The notes beneath the pieces are model-generated. The model saw only the letters and a list, made by a program, of their open reading frames with translations. It did no database searches and was not told the DNA's origin. Positions 7,801 to 13,068 of a DNA stretch of 13,068 nucleotides are shown here, in pieces (position 1 is the stretch's first letter; each line of letters begins with the position of its first letter). The DNA lies in assembly GCA_018899795.1 (NCBI GenBank), contig JAHIHJ010000129.1:1-13068 (forward strand), written 5' to 3'. The stretch is from Methanobacteriota archaeon. GTDB taxonomy: Archaea > Halobacteriota > Methanosarcinia > Methanosarcinales > Methanoperedenaceae. The translations under genes and the position numbers were made by a program.

Positions 7801-7892
7801 TTTTCCATTATTATCCAGTTCATCATAACTAAAATGAAAATGAACAAAGCCACTACTATGAAACTGAGCCCTAATTTTGTACCGATTTTCAT
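4845..7892 (-). CDS. Sensor histidine kinase: TM, long extracytoplasmic sensor, TM, HAMP, two PAS, HisKA, HATPase
   Basis: The 1015-residue kinase has a first membrane helix at about 9-29 and a 410-residue, mostly helical extracytoplasmic sensor. A second membrane helix lies at about 443-466, then HAMP at about 467-520 (PLTDLSHKANEIGMGNLDA). PAS domains lie at about 527-640, ending DITERKR, and 650-765, ending DITEQKK. HisKA holds phospho-acceptor His792 (SHELRTPLNS). HATPase_c has N-box NLLSNAMKFS (905-914), DTGIGI (938-943) and GGSGLGL (967-973), ending at about 1005. The sensor contains a tandem repeat of about 127 residues. ATG 7892 is preceded by AAGGT at 7898-7902, a usable ribosome binding site. 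The sensor DNA is very AT-rich (27% GC over 7381-7500 by hand count) against 50% in the 60 bases from 4861, which suggests a different origin or relaxed drift. It probably passes phosphate to a receiver, but the adjacent one lacks its metal-binding pair. Confidence 0.93.
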   Translation of the reverse strand: MKIGTKLGLSFIVVALFIFILVMMNWIIMEKASEQSLTEEYAHDLSKNIYLEETDADAYIRRAASAYFEIEENATEVEAIAQEFYRIHNNNSVSISKLREMLSTDEEREIISVISSKHEELRNVFERNHKYYKLKINTLARQNEIGVKIADSRHNLKVIITDPVYFEPFSKNIAFYSPVSKKMENKKVLTLFRQLGYKEKEYVWQYKDQIHLDDVLSVVAEMDAIIRLTDISETAKSEILSILSEYKNYSMPLVDLIDENDLDRLSAHNSKYSRNLWIMREDDLKKLVIDPKYGDKFKQFKIIMVGNTQLRVSFEYLLFELGHHEKEVLYQDKGIRTVHYDEILMTYDSMNVIIKVLDLPQSDIAKISSILTNHKIELDNYMKMRTQSEEAISEITQEKTIKITEMREIFRVIQEGNASTEKAGLDFLASIQGGRRKDQVNTLIMGNLIGGLLVVLIAICIGLYIPYSVSRPLTDLSHKANEIGMGNLDAKIKIRSKDEIGALAISFNKMTDDLRKSRDEIITAKEYTGNIVRSMTDTLIVVSQDGIIQTVNPALCKLLGYNEHELLGKPVMIVFVDKKEIQFNGSIHNDLIEKGFNANIEKTYLAKDGRKIHMLFSSSVMLDDNGKFQGMVYVAQDITERKRAVEALKKLSSAVEQSADNVIITNKNSVIEYVNPAFEKLTGHSKKEVIGKKPDILKSGKHDKEFYNKLYETIVSGRIFRGEIINMKKNGELYHTETTIMPIIDTSGNITHFVSTEKDITEQKKAEQIRIENESLALASKAKSEFLANMSHELRTPLNSIIGFSELMKMNTTLNEKQEHYLENVITSSQFLLKLINDILDLSKVEAGKIELVFEKMSVPATIEDTFILIKEKAANRNVVLKKEFDPQLDIIEADQQRFKQIFYNLLSNAMKFSKPEGGIITITAKKEGDTAKFSVSDTGIGIREEDLGKLFSTFEQLDSGISKKYGGSGLGLAIAKKLVELHGGTITAESRYGEGSTFSFTLPIEANKKELLKK
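6744..7439 (-). repeat. Tandem duplicated sensor module inside the large histidine kinase
   Basis: Residues about 152-256 and 279-383 align with each other by eye. Both have LK-x4-DP-x-Y-x3-F (Leu156 to Phe169; Leu284 to Phe297), then an LG-x2-EKE element (195-201; 321-327). Both continue with M-x3-II (222-226; 350-354) and I-x-SIL or similar. The offset is 126-128 residues throughout, with one 2-residue gap. The repeats are diverged at protein level and not obvious in DNA, so the duplication is old. The architecture recalls bimodular helical sensors such as HBM, but I cannot assign it. Confidence 0.65.
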
Positions 7893-8105
7893 TTCTTACC
7901 TTCTACTTCCTTAATCCTCCCTTCATTCGAACATTTTTTGGCTGCCTATCTGCCACCCCATAAGTAATAATGTCATGGTTCGGTATCAGAAGCGTCTGTT
8001 TCGAATTGAGAGACTATTTTCTATTATAAACGTTTTTTGTTTCATAATCATTAGCATTATATAATATATATAGTTGTCCTTATTACAGGCACCTCTGTTA
8101 CATGT
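7893..8105 (-). promoter_or_regulatory. Leader and promoter region of the large histidine kinase
   Basis: This is AT-rich non-coding sequence. On the minus strand it holds two TATA-like elements, ACAACTATATATA (8077-8065) and GTTTATAATAG (8034-8024). It also holds a possible 17-codon upstream frame (7976-7923) that ends 31 bases before the kinase ATG. The stretch 8080-8049 matches the region upstream of the receiver gene (8700-8669) at 21 of 32 positions without gaps, including ACAACTATA and a CTAATG at the same distance. The rest shows no gene. Confidence 0.45.
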
Positions 8106-8159
8106 TCACTCCTGTTTCCCTCCCATCGGTAAGGTAAATGTAAAGGTGTTCCCCTCGCG
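8106..8159 (-). pseudogene. Relic of a histidine kinase C-terminus
   Basis: Read on the minus strand, 8159-8106 gives REGNTFTFTLPMGGKQE followed by TGA. This matches the last conserved strand of the two neighbouring kinases, YGEGSTFTFTLP and YGEGSTFSFTLP, including the correct position near the stop codon. The DNA AACACCTTTACATTTACC resembles the corresponding kinase DNA. Upstream of the Arg the frame stays open for a few codons but loses similarity, with no GLGL motif. It is therefore a 17-codon leftover of a third kinase gene. It lies between the intact receiver and the large kinase. Confidence 0.65.
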
Positions 8160-8224
8160 AGACCGTTGCATTACATATTGGTACGATTTTTAATATGACA
8201 AAAGCTGCATACTTTTTCCCGGTT
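8160..8224. other. Non-coding spacer between the intact receiver gene and the kinase relic
   Basis: These 65 bases contain no recognisable gene, repeat or terminator. They lie where the body of the lost kinase would be expected and show no match to the kinase catalytic core in any minus-strand frame that I read. Confidence 0.4.
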
Positions 8225-8617
8225 TCAGGAAGATTCCGGGCATTTTTCCAGTTTATCCCCTACTTTCGTGTATTTATCAATTTTATTAATAAATTCAGGT
8301 ATATCCAGGGGTTTTGCGATATAATCATCAAACCCTGCCGAAAGAAAACGTTCTTTATCCCCTTTCATTGCGTATGAAGTCAGGGCGATTACAGGCATAT
8401 TTTTATATTTTACTTTAATTATTTTTGTCACTTCCACCCCATCTTTCCCAGGCAATTCGATATCCATGAGGATCAGGTCATAGACCTCTCTTTCTGTTTT
8501 CCTAATAGCTTCTTCCCCGTCTACCGCCTTATGAACTGTAATCCCCTTCGATGAGAGTATCTCTATTACCAGTTCCATATTGAGGGGATTATCTTCGACC
8601 ACGAGTATTTTTGTCAT
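8225..8617 (-). CDS. Single-domain response regulator (CheY/Spo0F-like receiver)
   Basis: The 130-residue protein is a complete receiver with no output domain. It has ILVVEDNPLN with the metal-binding pair Glu8-Asp9, LILMDIELPGKDG with phospho-acceptor Asp52, ALTSYAMKGD with Thr80, and YIAKPLD with Lys102. A short charged tail (KVGDKLEKCPESS) follows the last helix. Receivers of this kind act as relay intermediates or by protein contact. It lies 200 bases downstream of the MASE3 kinase, its most likely partner. It appears to have its own promoter, with AACTATAAATAC at 8695-8684 on the minus strand, implying a leader of about 45 bases. No Shine-Dalgarno is visible before ATG 8617. The headless receiver at 4525-4845 is a recent paralogue. 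Confidence 0.92.
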   Translation of the reverse strand: MTKILVVEDNPLNMELVIEILSSKGITVHKAVDGEEAIRKTEREVYDLILMDIELPGKDGVEVTKIIKVKYKNMPVIALTSYAMKGDKERFLSAGFDDYIAKPLDIPEFINKIDKYTKVGDKLEKCPESS

Positions 8618-8668
8618 AATTATCGTTTTTTTATGATTATAATAACTATTATGATGTGTTCAATAAGA

Positions 8669-8700
8669 CATTAGTATCTCCGGGTATTTATAGTTGTTCC
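8669..8700 (-). promoter_or_regulatory. Putative promoter of the intact receiver gene
   Basis: On the minus strand GGAACAACTATAAATACCC contains a good archaeal TATA box, TATAAATA. A transcription start about 25 bases on gives a leader of about 45 bases to ATG 8617. The block is similar to 8049-8080 upstream of the large kinase, with 21 of 32 positions identical. Confidence 0.5.
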
Positions 8701-8739
8701 TGCCTATGCATCATGATATTATCGTTTTTCTCTCGATTA

Positions 8740-8765
8740 ATAACCTGAGGTTATAAAGAGGTTAT
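8740..8765. promoter_or_regulatory. Operator-like ATAACCT palindrome plus a third half-site
   Basis: ATAACCT-G-AGGTTAT (8740-8754) is a perfect 7-base palindrome around one central base. A third copy of the half-site, AGGTTAT, follows at 8759-8765, exactly 11 bases after the second (8748), so on the same face of the helix. It lies about 50 bases upstream of the receiver TATA box, where an archaeal activator could bind. Function and protein are unknown. Confidence 0.4.
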
Positions 8766-8796
8766 GGATCTTAAAGGCATTGAAATTTTAATGCGG

Positions 8797-8821
8797 GTGA
8801 AAATCATATTGCATTTTTCAC
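8797..8821 (-). terminator. Hairpin at the 3' end of the MASE3 kinase gene
   Basis: GTGAAAA (8797-8803) and TTTTCAC (8815-8821) are perfect inverted arms with an 11-base loop, lying across the kinase stop codon at 8818-8820. The second arm on the transcript contains T4. It could stabilise the 3' end or help termination before the separately promoted receiver gene. The stem is AT-rich and weak, so chance is possible. Confidence 0.25.
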
Positions 8822-10737
8822 ATTTTGAGTGACTCTTTTGTATTCGCTGAGATGGGTAGAGTAAAGGTGAAAGTGCTCCCCTCGCCGTATTTGCTCTTCA
8901 CCGATATCTCACCGCCCTGCAGTTCAATCAGCTTTTTCGTAATAACAAGCCCAAGCCCCGTACTCCCGTATTTGCTGGCTATACCCAGATCGAGTTGTTC
9001 AAAAGGCAGGAATAGTTTCCCCAGATTTTCTTCCTTTATCCCGATCCCATTATCAATGACCGCAAACTTTGCCAGTTCACCCTGTTTTTTTGCTGTTATG
9101 GTCACAGTTCCACCTTCAGGCTTACTGTACTTCACAGCATTGGAGAGCAGGTTGAACACTATCTGTCTGAACCTCTTCCTGTCAGCCTCTATGAACTCAA
9201 GTTCAGGGTCGGTTTCTTTCTTGAACACCACGTTGCGTTTTGCGGCGTTATCCTTAAATAAACCGATAGTTTCATCCAGTATTTCAGGAACAGATATTTT
9301 TTCTGTCACAAGCCCGATCTTTCCTGTTTCCGCTCTCCCCAGATCAAGAACATCGTCAACGATATCGAGCATGCGTTTGCTGCTGGTAAGGATATTTTCC
9401 ACATACATCTTCTGTTTATCGTTCAATTTTCCGGGTATCTCCTGCTTCAGCAGTTCTGAAAAACCTATCATGGCGTTCAACGGCGTGCCAAGATCATGAC
9501 TGATGGCGGGAAGAAGTTCGGATTTTGCTCTTATCACAATGGCAAGACGCATATTTTCAGATTCAATCTCTTCTCCCCTTTTACGGTCAGTGATATCCCT
9601 GATAACGCATGAAAGACCGATAATCCTGTGCTCTGCATTATTGAGTGGGGAAACCGTAAGGCTTACATCTATTTTATTGCCATCCTTCTTCTTATGCACG
9701 GATTCCACGCCGGATATGCTCCTTCCAATAAAGATGCTGTGGATAAGCTGTTCGTTCTCTGCCTGCTTATCCGGTGGGATCAATAACCTGGAGAGTTTCT
9801 GTCCGGCTGCCTCTTCTTCAGTCCACCCGTAGATGTTCTGTGCGCTCGTGTTCCACGTTATTATCCTCCCTTCAAGGTCTGTTGTCATTATTGCATCATA
9901 GGCGTTGTCAACGAGGTTCCTGTATCTCTCTTCTGCTACCACGCGAAGCTTCTTTTCCGCCCTGGTGATATTTTCATAAGGCATTTCGATGGATGACTTG
10001 TACACCGCAAGATATACGAAGTAAAAACTTGCAGCTTTAAGCAGGTTCCCTGCATAATCTGAATATATATATGAAAAGTTGCTGAAAATAAGGATGATAA
10101 GACCGTATATCAGGCAGATGACAAAATTTTGCGGTTTTTTGCGAAATCTTTTTAGATAGAGAAAAGCTGAATATGCGAGAATTATTGATGAAATCATCAC
10201 GAGATGTAAGAAGTTGGCAGAATGATTCCCATCTGTGTATACCAGCGATGGTATATCACGGTGAAAGACCAGAACACCTACCAGCAGTATGAACGAGATA
10301 AGGTTAACTTCAACGATAAGGATCGGTTTTTTCAGAAAATGGGGCAATGTACCGCTATAGATATACGCACTTATCAGGAACAGGATCGATATGACCATAA
10401 GCCCCATGCCCCAAAATAAAGCCGACTTTTGAAGGGAATTGGGTGTTATAAAAGCAGGCATGAAAGGATAGGAGAGCATATGGTAGATCGTCATCACTCC
10501 GATGAGCAGGAAAGATGCACCCACGAAAAGGGAATGATTGTCCCCGCTATTGCCATACGCATACCATGTTATTACGAATACAGTAAATGACAGGACAAGC
10601 GGTAGTAATTCAGTTGATATATTGAAATATTCCCCCACTTCAATAGGAAAATTCTTGAAGTACTCAAGTGAATATCCGATAAGGAATATCGGAACGATAA
10701 CGACCAGAAGCTTAATAGCATGTTTTCTAATATCCAT
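8818..10737 (-). CDS. Membrane histidine kinase: MASE3-like sensor, PAS, HisKA, HATPase
   Basis: The 639-residue kinase begins with about eight membrane helices (residues 9-250). The segment GVMTIYHMLSYPFMP (80-94) and its surroundings match the MASE3 integral-membrane sensor common in archaeal kinases. A PAS domain spans about 266-387 and ends RDITDRKRGEE. HisKA has the phospho-acceptor His414 in SHDLGTPLNAMIGFSELL. Here Gly417 replaces the Arg of the usual H-E/D-L-R-T-P motif, although the catalytic Asp415 is present. HATPase_c shows NLLSNAVKYS (529-538), DNGIGI (562-567) and GSTGLGL (591-597) and ends at about 628. The catalytic half is paralogous to the kinase at 4845-7892. ATG 10737 lies 9 bases after the stop codon of the ATPase gene, so the two form an operon. 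The likely target is the receiver 200 bases downstream. The MASE3 ligand is unknown. Confidence 0.93.
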   Translation of the reverse strand: MDIRKHAIKLLVVIVPIFLIGYSLEYFKNFPIEVGEYFNISTELLPLVLSFTVFVITWYAYGNSGDNHSLFVGASFLLIGVMTIYHMLSYPFMPAFITPNSLQKSALFWGMGLMVISILFLISAYIYSGTLPHFLKKPILIVEVNLISFILLVGVLVFHRDIPSLVYTDGNHSANFLHLVMISSIILAYSAFLYLKRFRKKPQNFVICLIYGLIILIFSNFSYIYSDYAGNLLKAASFYFVYLAVYKSSIEMPYENITRAEKKLRVVAEERYRNLVDNAYDAIMTTDLEGRIITWNTSAQNIYGWTEEEAAGQKLSRLLIPPDKQAENEQLIHSIFIGRSISGVESVHKKKDGNKIDVSLTVSPLNNAEHRIIGLSCVIRDITDRKRGEEIESENMRLAIVIRAKSELLPAISHDLGTPLNAMIGFSELLKQEIPGKLNDKQKMYVENILTSSKRMLDIVDDVLDLGRAETGKIGLVTEKISVPEILDETIGLFKDNAAKRNVVFKKETDPELEFIEADRKRFRQIVFNLLSNAVKYSKPEGGTVTITAKKQGELAKFAVIDNGIGIKEENLGKLFLPFEQLDLGIASKYGSTGLGLVITKKLIELQGGEISVKSKYGEGSTFTFTLPISANTKESLKM

Positions 10738-10746
10738 ATATCACAC

Positions 10747-11610
10747 TTATTTTCGCCCGAAAATGCGCTTGACGTTGGTCACAACGAATCCATCCGTATT
10801 CGTTACCATAGTATCGAACCTGATTATGAAGTCCTTTGATATGTGCGGCATTACGCCCCTGAATTTCTTCATGTACATCCCCTGCTGCCTTGCGAATCCT
10901 TCCTCGAACCACTCGAATACCAGCACACCGTCAGCCACACCCATCATCTCCTCTTCCTTCATGCTCTCAAATACTCCTCTGCCGAGCAGGAGATATACGA
11001 GACCGTCCCATTTCTTGGACTTGCGCTGCAGTTCCTCAAGGAAAGATATTTTGTCATTCCAGGTCAGTAACCTGCTGCATGCTCGGAAAAGTGAGGTCAA
11101 TGAGTCGATTATCACAAGGTTGTTGGGCGCATTGGCATCCAGCACAGCGACAAGTTCTTTCATGATCTCCCGCTCTTCGTCCACGCTTTTCAATGATTTG
11201 ATGCTCTGCCAGTCTTCCTTATAGGCTGGGAATAATGAGCCGGGTGATAAGTCCCTGAAAACCAGGTTCTCAGAAAGAGATGCGGGGAAATCAGGAGTGA
11301 AGGCATGCGCCAGTTCTGCGATAAGATCCTCCCTTGCGTGCGTGAAGGAGATGTAGCAGATCGTCTCAGGGAACTTCAGGTTCTCGTCTTTCTGCAGGAG
11401 TATTTTCAGTTGATCGGTTGCAGATCTTTTAATATCAGGATTTTTCTTCAGCATGGAATGCAAAGCAGCTGAAGTATATGCGAATTCTGTGCTTCCCGCG
11501 CCTGCCTCGCCTATGAGGAGAACGAGTGAGCCTGAGGGAAAGCCTCCACGGATTATTGTGTCCAGTGTGGGGATCGCAGTGGGGGTTCTGTTAAGTGTAA
11601 TTTTGATCAC
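10747..11610 (-). CDS. KaiC/RecA-superfamily ATPase-like protein, archaeal HTR-like type, degenerate Walker A
   Basis: The 287-residue protein has a RecA/KaiC fold pattern: TPTAIPTLDTIIRGGFPSGS near the N-terminus, GEAGAGST (34-41) at the Walker A position, ICYISFTHAREDLIAEL (84-100), and NLVIIDSLTSL with Walker B Asp169. It continues with WDGLVYLLLGRGVFES (201-216), ADGVLVFEW (226-234) and MYMKKFRGVMPHISKDFIIRF (245-265). The Walker A lysine is replaced by Ser40. Haloarchaeal 'HTR-like' proteins, as I remember them, share GEAGAGAREF at this place, so the loss looks like a family trait. These proteins are thought to act in regulation, but no function is established. The start is GTG 11610. 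AAGGTGATC, complementary to the 16S 3' end, overlaps this start codon, and no better start lies downstream. The gene is 9 bases upstream of the MASE3 kinase, so it probably works in the same signalling pathway. Confidence 0.82.
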   Translation of the reverse strand: MIKITLNRTPTAIPTLDTIIRGGFPSGSLVLLIGEAGAGSTEFAYTSAALHSMLKKNPDIKRSATDQLKILLQKDENLKFPETICYISFTHAREDLIAELAHAFTPDFPASLSENLVFRDLSPGSLFPAYKEDWQSIKSLKSVDEEREIMKELVAVLDANAPNNLVIIDSLTSLFRACSRLLTWNDKISFLEELQRKSKKWDGLVYLLLGRGVFESMKEEEMMGVADGVLVFEWFEEGFARQQGMYMKKFRGVMPHISKDFIIRFDTMVTNTDGFVVTNVKRIFGRK

Positions 11611-11640
11611 CTTATTATTATTTATTTATATATTCTCTGT
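11611..11640 (-). promoter_or_regulatory. Putative promoter of the ATPase-kinase operon
   Basis: On the minus strand GAATATATAAATAAATAATAAG precedes GTG 11610. ATATATAAA (11635-11627) is a TATA-like box about 21 bases from the start codon, so the mRNA would be leaderless or nearly so. The whole stretch is AT-only for about 20 bases, which makes the exact box uncertain. Confidence 0.4.
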
Positions 11641-11651
11641 GGTTCTTCAAA

Positions 11652-11668
11652 CCTGAAGTCAGGAAAAA
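11652..11668 (-). terminator. Possible termination site after the surface protein gene
   Basis: On the minus strand, about 15 bases after the stop codon, CC-T5-CC (T5 at 11668-11664) is followed by the 12-base palindrome CCTGAAGTCAGG (11652-11663). A short T-run fits archaeal termination. The palindrome follows the run rather than preceding it, so this is not a classical bacterial hairpin terminator. Confidence 0.22.
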
Positions 11669-11683
11669 GGCTCTTTTCATGGA

Positions 11684-13068
11684 TCACCATGAGTACACCC
11701 TCTGGTAATCGAGATACAGATTGCCCTGCACGCCACTTGAAGTCAAATCCACATAGCGGACGAGCACATAGTATTGGTCTATATCATCCACGGTTCCACC
11801 TGTGGTCTTACCGTCGGGCTTCAGTTCATTAGAAGACAGGGTGTAATTATAATAGGAAGGCGAGGATTTATTAAGTGTGGTCTGATTGACGAATGCCGCT
11901 CCGTTCCATACCTGCAGAGTGAAGTTATCACCTGAGACATAGTATTTGATCTGGAGTTCATGGTTGGTAGGGATCGTGGTATTCGGTATTCCTGTGGTGT
12001 TGGATGTGATGTTGAGCTTGTAATATCCTCCAAAAGCATAGTTCACGGTCACGTTCAATATATCAACTCCAAGTGTATTGTTCTCCGTGGAGCCAGTCCA
12101 GTTGTACTTTATCTTTATTTGACCTGAACCTGCGTCATAGTTGCTGGCATTGCCGCTTGCACCGACCACAGTGTTCACATGCTGGGCAGATGTTGTACCG
12201 CCACTGAAACCACTAGGGGAAAGAGATTCCCACAGTCCGCTGGCGTTATTGAATATGCTGACATTGGTAAGAGGGTCTCCATACGAACTGTCCTGTATGC
12301 TTATGCTCTGCCAGGAGGAGCTTGAGGTGGTTTCGGTGAAATTATAGGTGATATTCAGAGAATATTTTGGAACTACTTTGAATGCTGCTGTTATCAAAGC
12401 GTAGTCGTCATTTGTTAATGTCCACAATAATAGCTGTGAGCCAGAAGCTGCTTGAAGATAATATCGACTGGCTGCACCATAAGCACCACCATCCTGTGCA
12501 AATAGTGTTGACCCTATATTAGGCACCGCACCATCAACTGCATTGTGACCGCTAAACAGAGCATCTATCATCACATCACCATTTTCGGTTGTGACAATTG
12601 TTTGATTTGGATTTGCGACGCCAGCACCAGGTTCAAATTTTTGAGCATAAACATCTAATGCCGACATTCCTGTTCCTGATTTATATGTGCTTGCATGAAG
12701 CCGTAAATTACGTGAACCTGTATTTGGAACTGAAATGTTATATGCTGAACCTGTATCGGAAGCATTCAATAACAAATACCACATTTCAGCAGATCCTTCA
12801 GCCGTATCTGTTTGTGCAGTCCCGACTTGTGTCATCGTTTTATTGTTGAATTTTGGAGCGCCACCTGCTCTTAGTGTTGTCGTAGTTGTAAATATATTCA
12901 ACACCATTACCGTAGCACCGACACCTGCTGAATAAGATAAATTTCTTGGGTTTGGTGTGTTAGCGAATGCAGCAGTTCCATCAGCCATCGAGGTATCGTA
13001 AGTATGCGCAGCCGATGATACCGGGATAGTGATATCTATCGCCCCATCACTATCAGTGAGATTCGATG
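11684..13068 (-). CDS. C-terminal part of a large secreted/surface beta-sandwich glycoprotein (5' end outside window)
   Basis: The frame is open to the window edge, so the Met at 12988 is internal; 26 further residues precede it, including SNLTDSDGAIDITIPVSS. Counting from that Met, about 10-205 is a beta-rich domain with GVGATVMVLNIFT, EMWYLLLNAS and WTLTNDDYALITAAFK. I recognise this pattern from large archaeal and bacterial extracellular proteins. Two further beta domains follow, about 209-318 and 323-431, both starting Y-x-LNIT and ending in a strand. I count about 20 N-x-S/T sequons, few charged residues and no cysteine, as expected for an N-glycosylated archaeal exoprotein. It ends in YSW with no C-terminal membrane anchor or PGF-type signal, so anchoring must be N-terminal, non-covalent or absent. 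Cell-surface adhesion or sheath function is inference. Confidence 0.75.
   Translation of the reverse strand, partial: SNLTDSDGAIDITIPVSSAAHTYDTSMADGTAAFANTPNPRNLSYSAGVGATVMVLNIFTTTTTLRAGGAPKFNNKTMTQVGTAQTDTAEGSAEMWYLLLNASDTGSAYNISVPNTGSRNLRLHASTYKSGTGMSALDVYAQKFEPGAGVANPNQTIVTTENGDVMIDALFSGHNAVDGAVPNIGSTLFAQDGGAYGAASRYYLQAASGSQLLLWTLTNDDYALITAAFKVVPKYSLNITYNFTETTSSSSWQSISIQDSSYGDPLTNVSIFNNASGLWESLSPSGFSGGTTSAQHVNTVVGASGNASNYDAGSGQIKIKYNWTGSTENNTLGVDILNVTVNYAFGGYYKLNITSNTTGIPNTTIPTNHELQIKYYVSGDNFTLQVWNGAAFVNQTTLNKSSPSYYNYTLSSNELKPDGKTTGGTVDDIDQYYVLVRYVDLTSSGVQGNLYLDYQRVYSW

Noticed and set aside
7923..7976. Seventeen-codon upstream frame in the leader of the large kinase (minus strand)
   Set aside because: It has no ribosome binding site and no repeated codons suggesting attenuation. 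A frame of this length is expected by chance in a leader of this size.
8825..9832. Long plus-strand open frames opposite the MASE3 kinase gene (up to 224 codons)
   Set aside because: They lie antisense to a clear kinase, have low-complexity Ser/Phe/Pro-rich translations typical of antisense frames, and show no family motif or promoter.
10538..11224. Plus-strand 228-codon frame opposite the start of the MASE3 kinase and the ATPase gene
   Set aside because: It covers the end of one gene and the start of another on the opposite strand, with a Ser/Thr-rich translation and no recognisable domain.
1..13068. CRISPR array, tRNA or rRNA gene, insertion sequence or phage genes
   Set aside because: I found no regularly spaced repeats, no tRNA-like cloverleaf or rRNA sequence, no transposase or integrase frame and no structural phage gene. 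The repeats present are diverged gene paralogues and short dyads.

Overview
This 13 kb window looks archaeal. The clearest signs are TATA-box-like promoters placed about 25 bases upstream of start codons with no leader, a KaiC/RecA-superfamily ATPase of the archaeal 'HTR-like' type, a MASE3-type membrane histidine kinase, and a secreted beta-rich protein with about 20 N-glycosylation sequons. Gene content and moderate GC fit a Methanosarcinales-type methanogen or methanotroph, and I would guess a Methanoperedens relative. That assignment is inference, because no 16S or other marker gene is present.

Left part (1-4528). After a 38-residue 3' fragment of a plus-strand gene come five minus-strand units. 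Read in their own direction they are aspartate kinase (2281-3690), a 65-residue membrane protein (2077-2274), an XTP/dITP pyrophosphatase (RdgB/HAM1) that has lost its N-terminal third (1581-2057), a SatD-family protein (862-1521), and a DUF3307 membrane protein split by a +1 frameshift (164-833). SatD and DUF3307 are each preceded by a similar promoter block with TATAAGT/ACTTATA dyads. A TIM-barrel sugar isomerase/epimerase-like gene (3746-4528, plus strand) diverges from aspartate kinase across a 55-base promoter region.

Middle and right part (4525-11610), all minus strand, is a signalling block. In transcription order it holds an ATPase with a degenerate Walker A (10747-11610), a MASE3-PAS histidine kinase (8818-10737), a single-domain receiver (8225-8617), a 17-codon relic of another kinase C-terminus (8106-8159), a 1015-residue transmembrane HAMP-PAS-PAS histidine kinase (4845-7892), and a second receiver that lacks its first 13 residues and overlaps the kinase stop codon (4525-4845). 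The two receivers are 13 differences apart over 103 residues. The two kinases share their catalytic core, and upstream regions are also related. The block therefore appears to have grown by duplication of a kinase-receiver module, with decay of some copies. The large kinase carries an internally duplicated sensor module in its extracytoplasmic region.

Right edge (11684-13068). The C-terminal 460 residues of a large secreted or surface glycoprotein run off the window.

The most useful items to check are the headless receiver fused to the kinase stop codon, the kinase relic with its duplicated promoter, the duplicated sensor module, the SatD/DUF3307 pair with its shared promoter element and frameshift, and the truncated RdgB.
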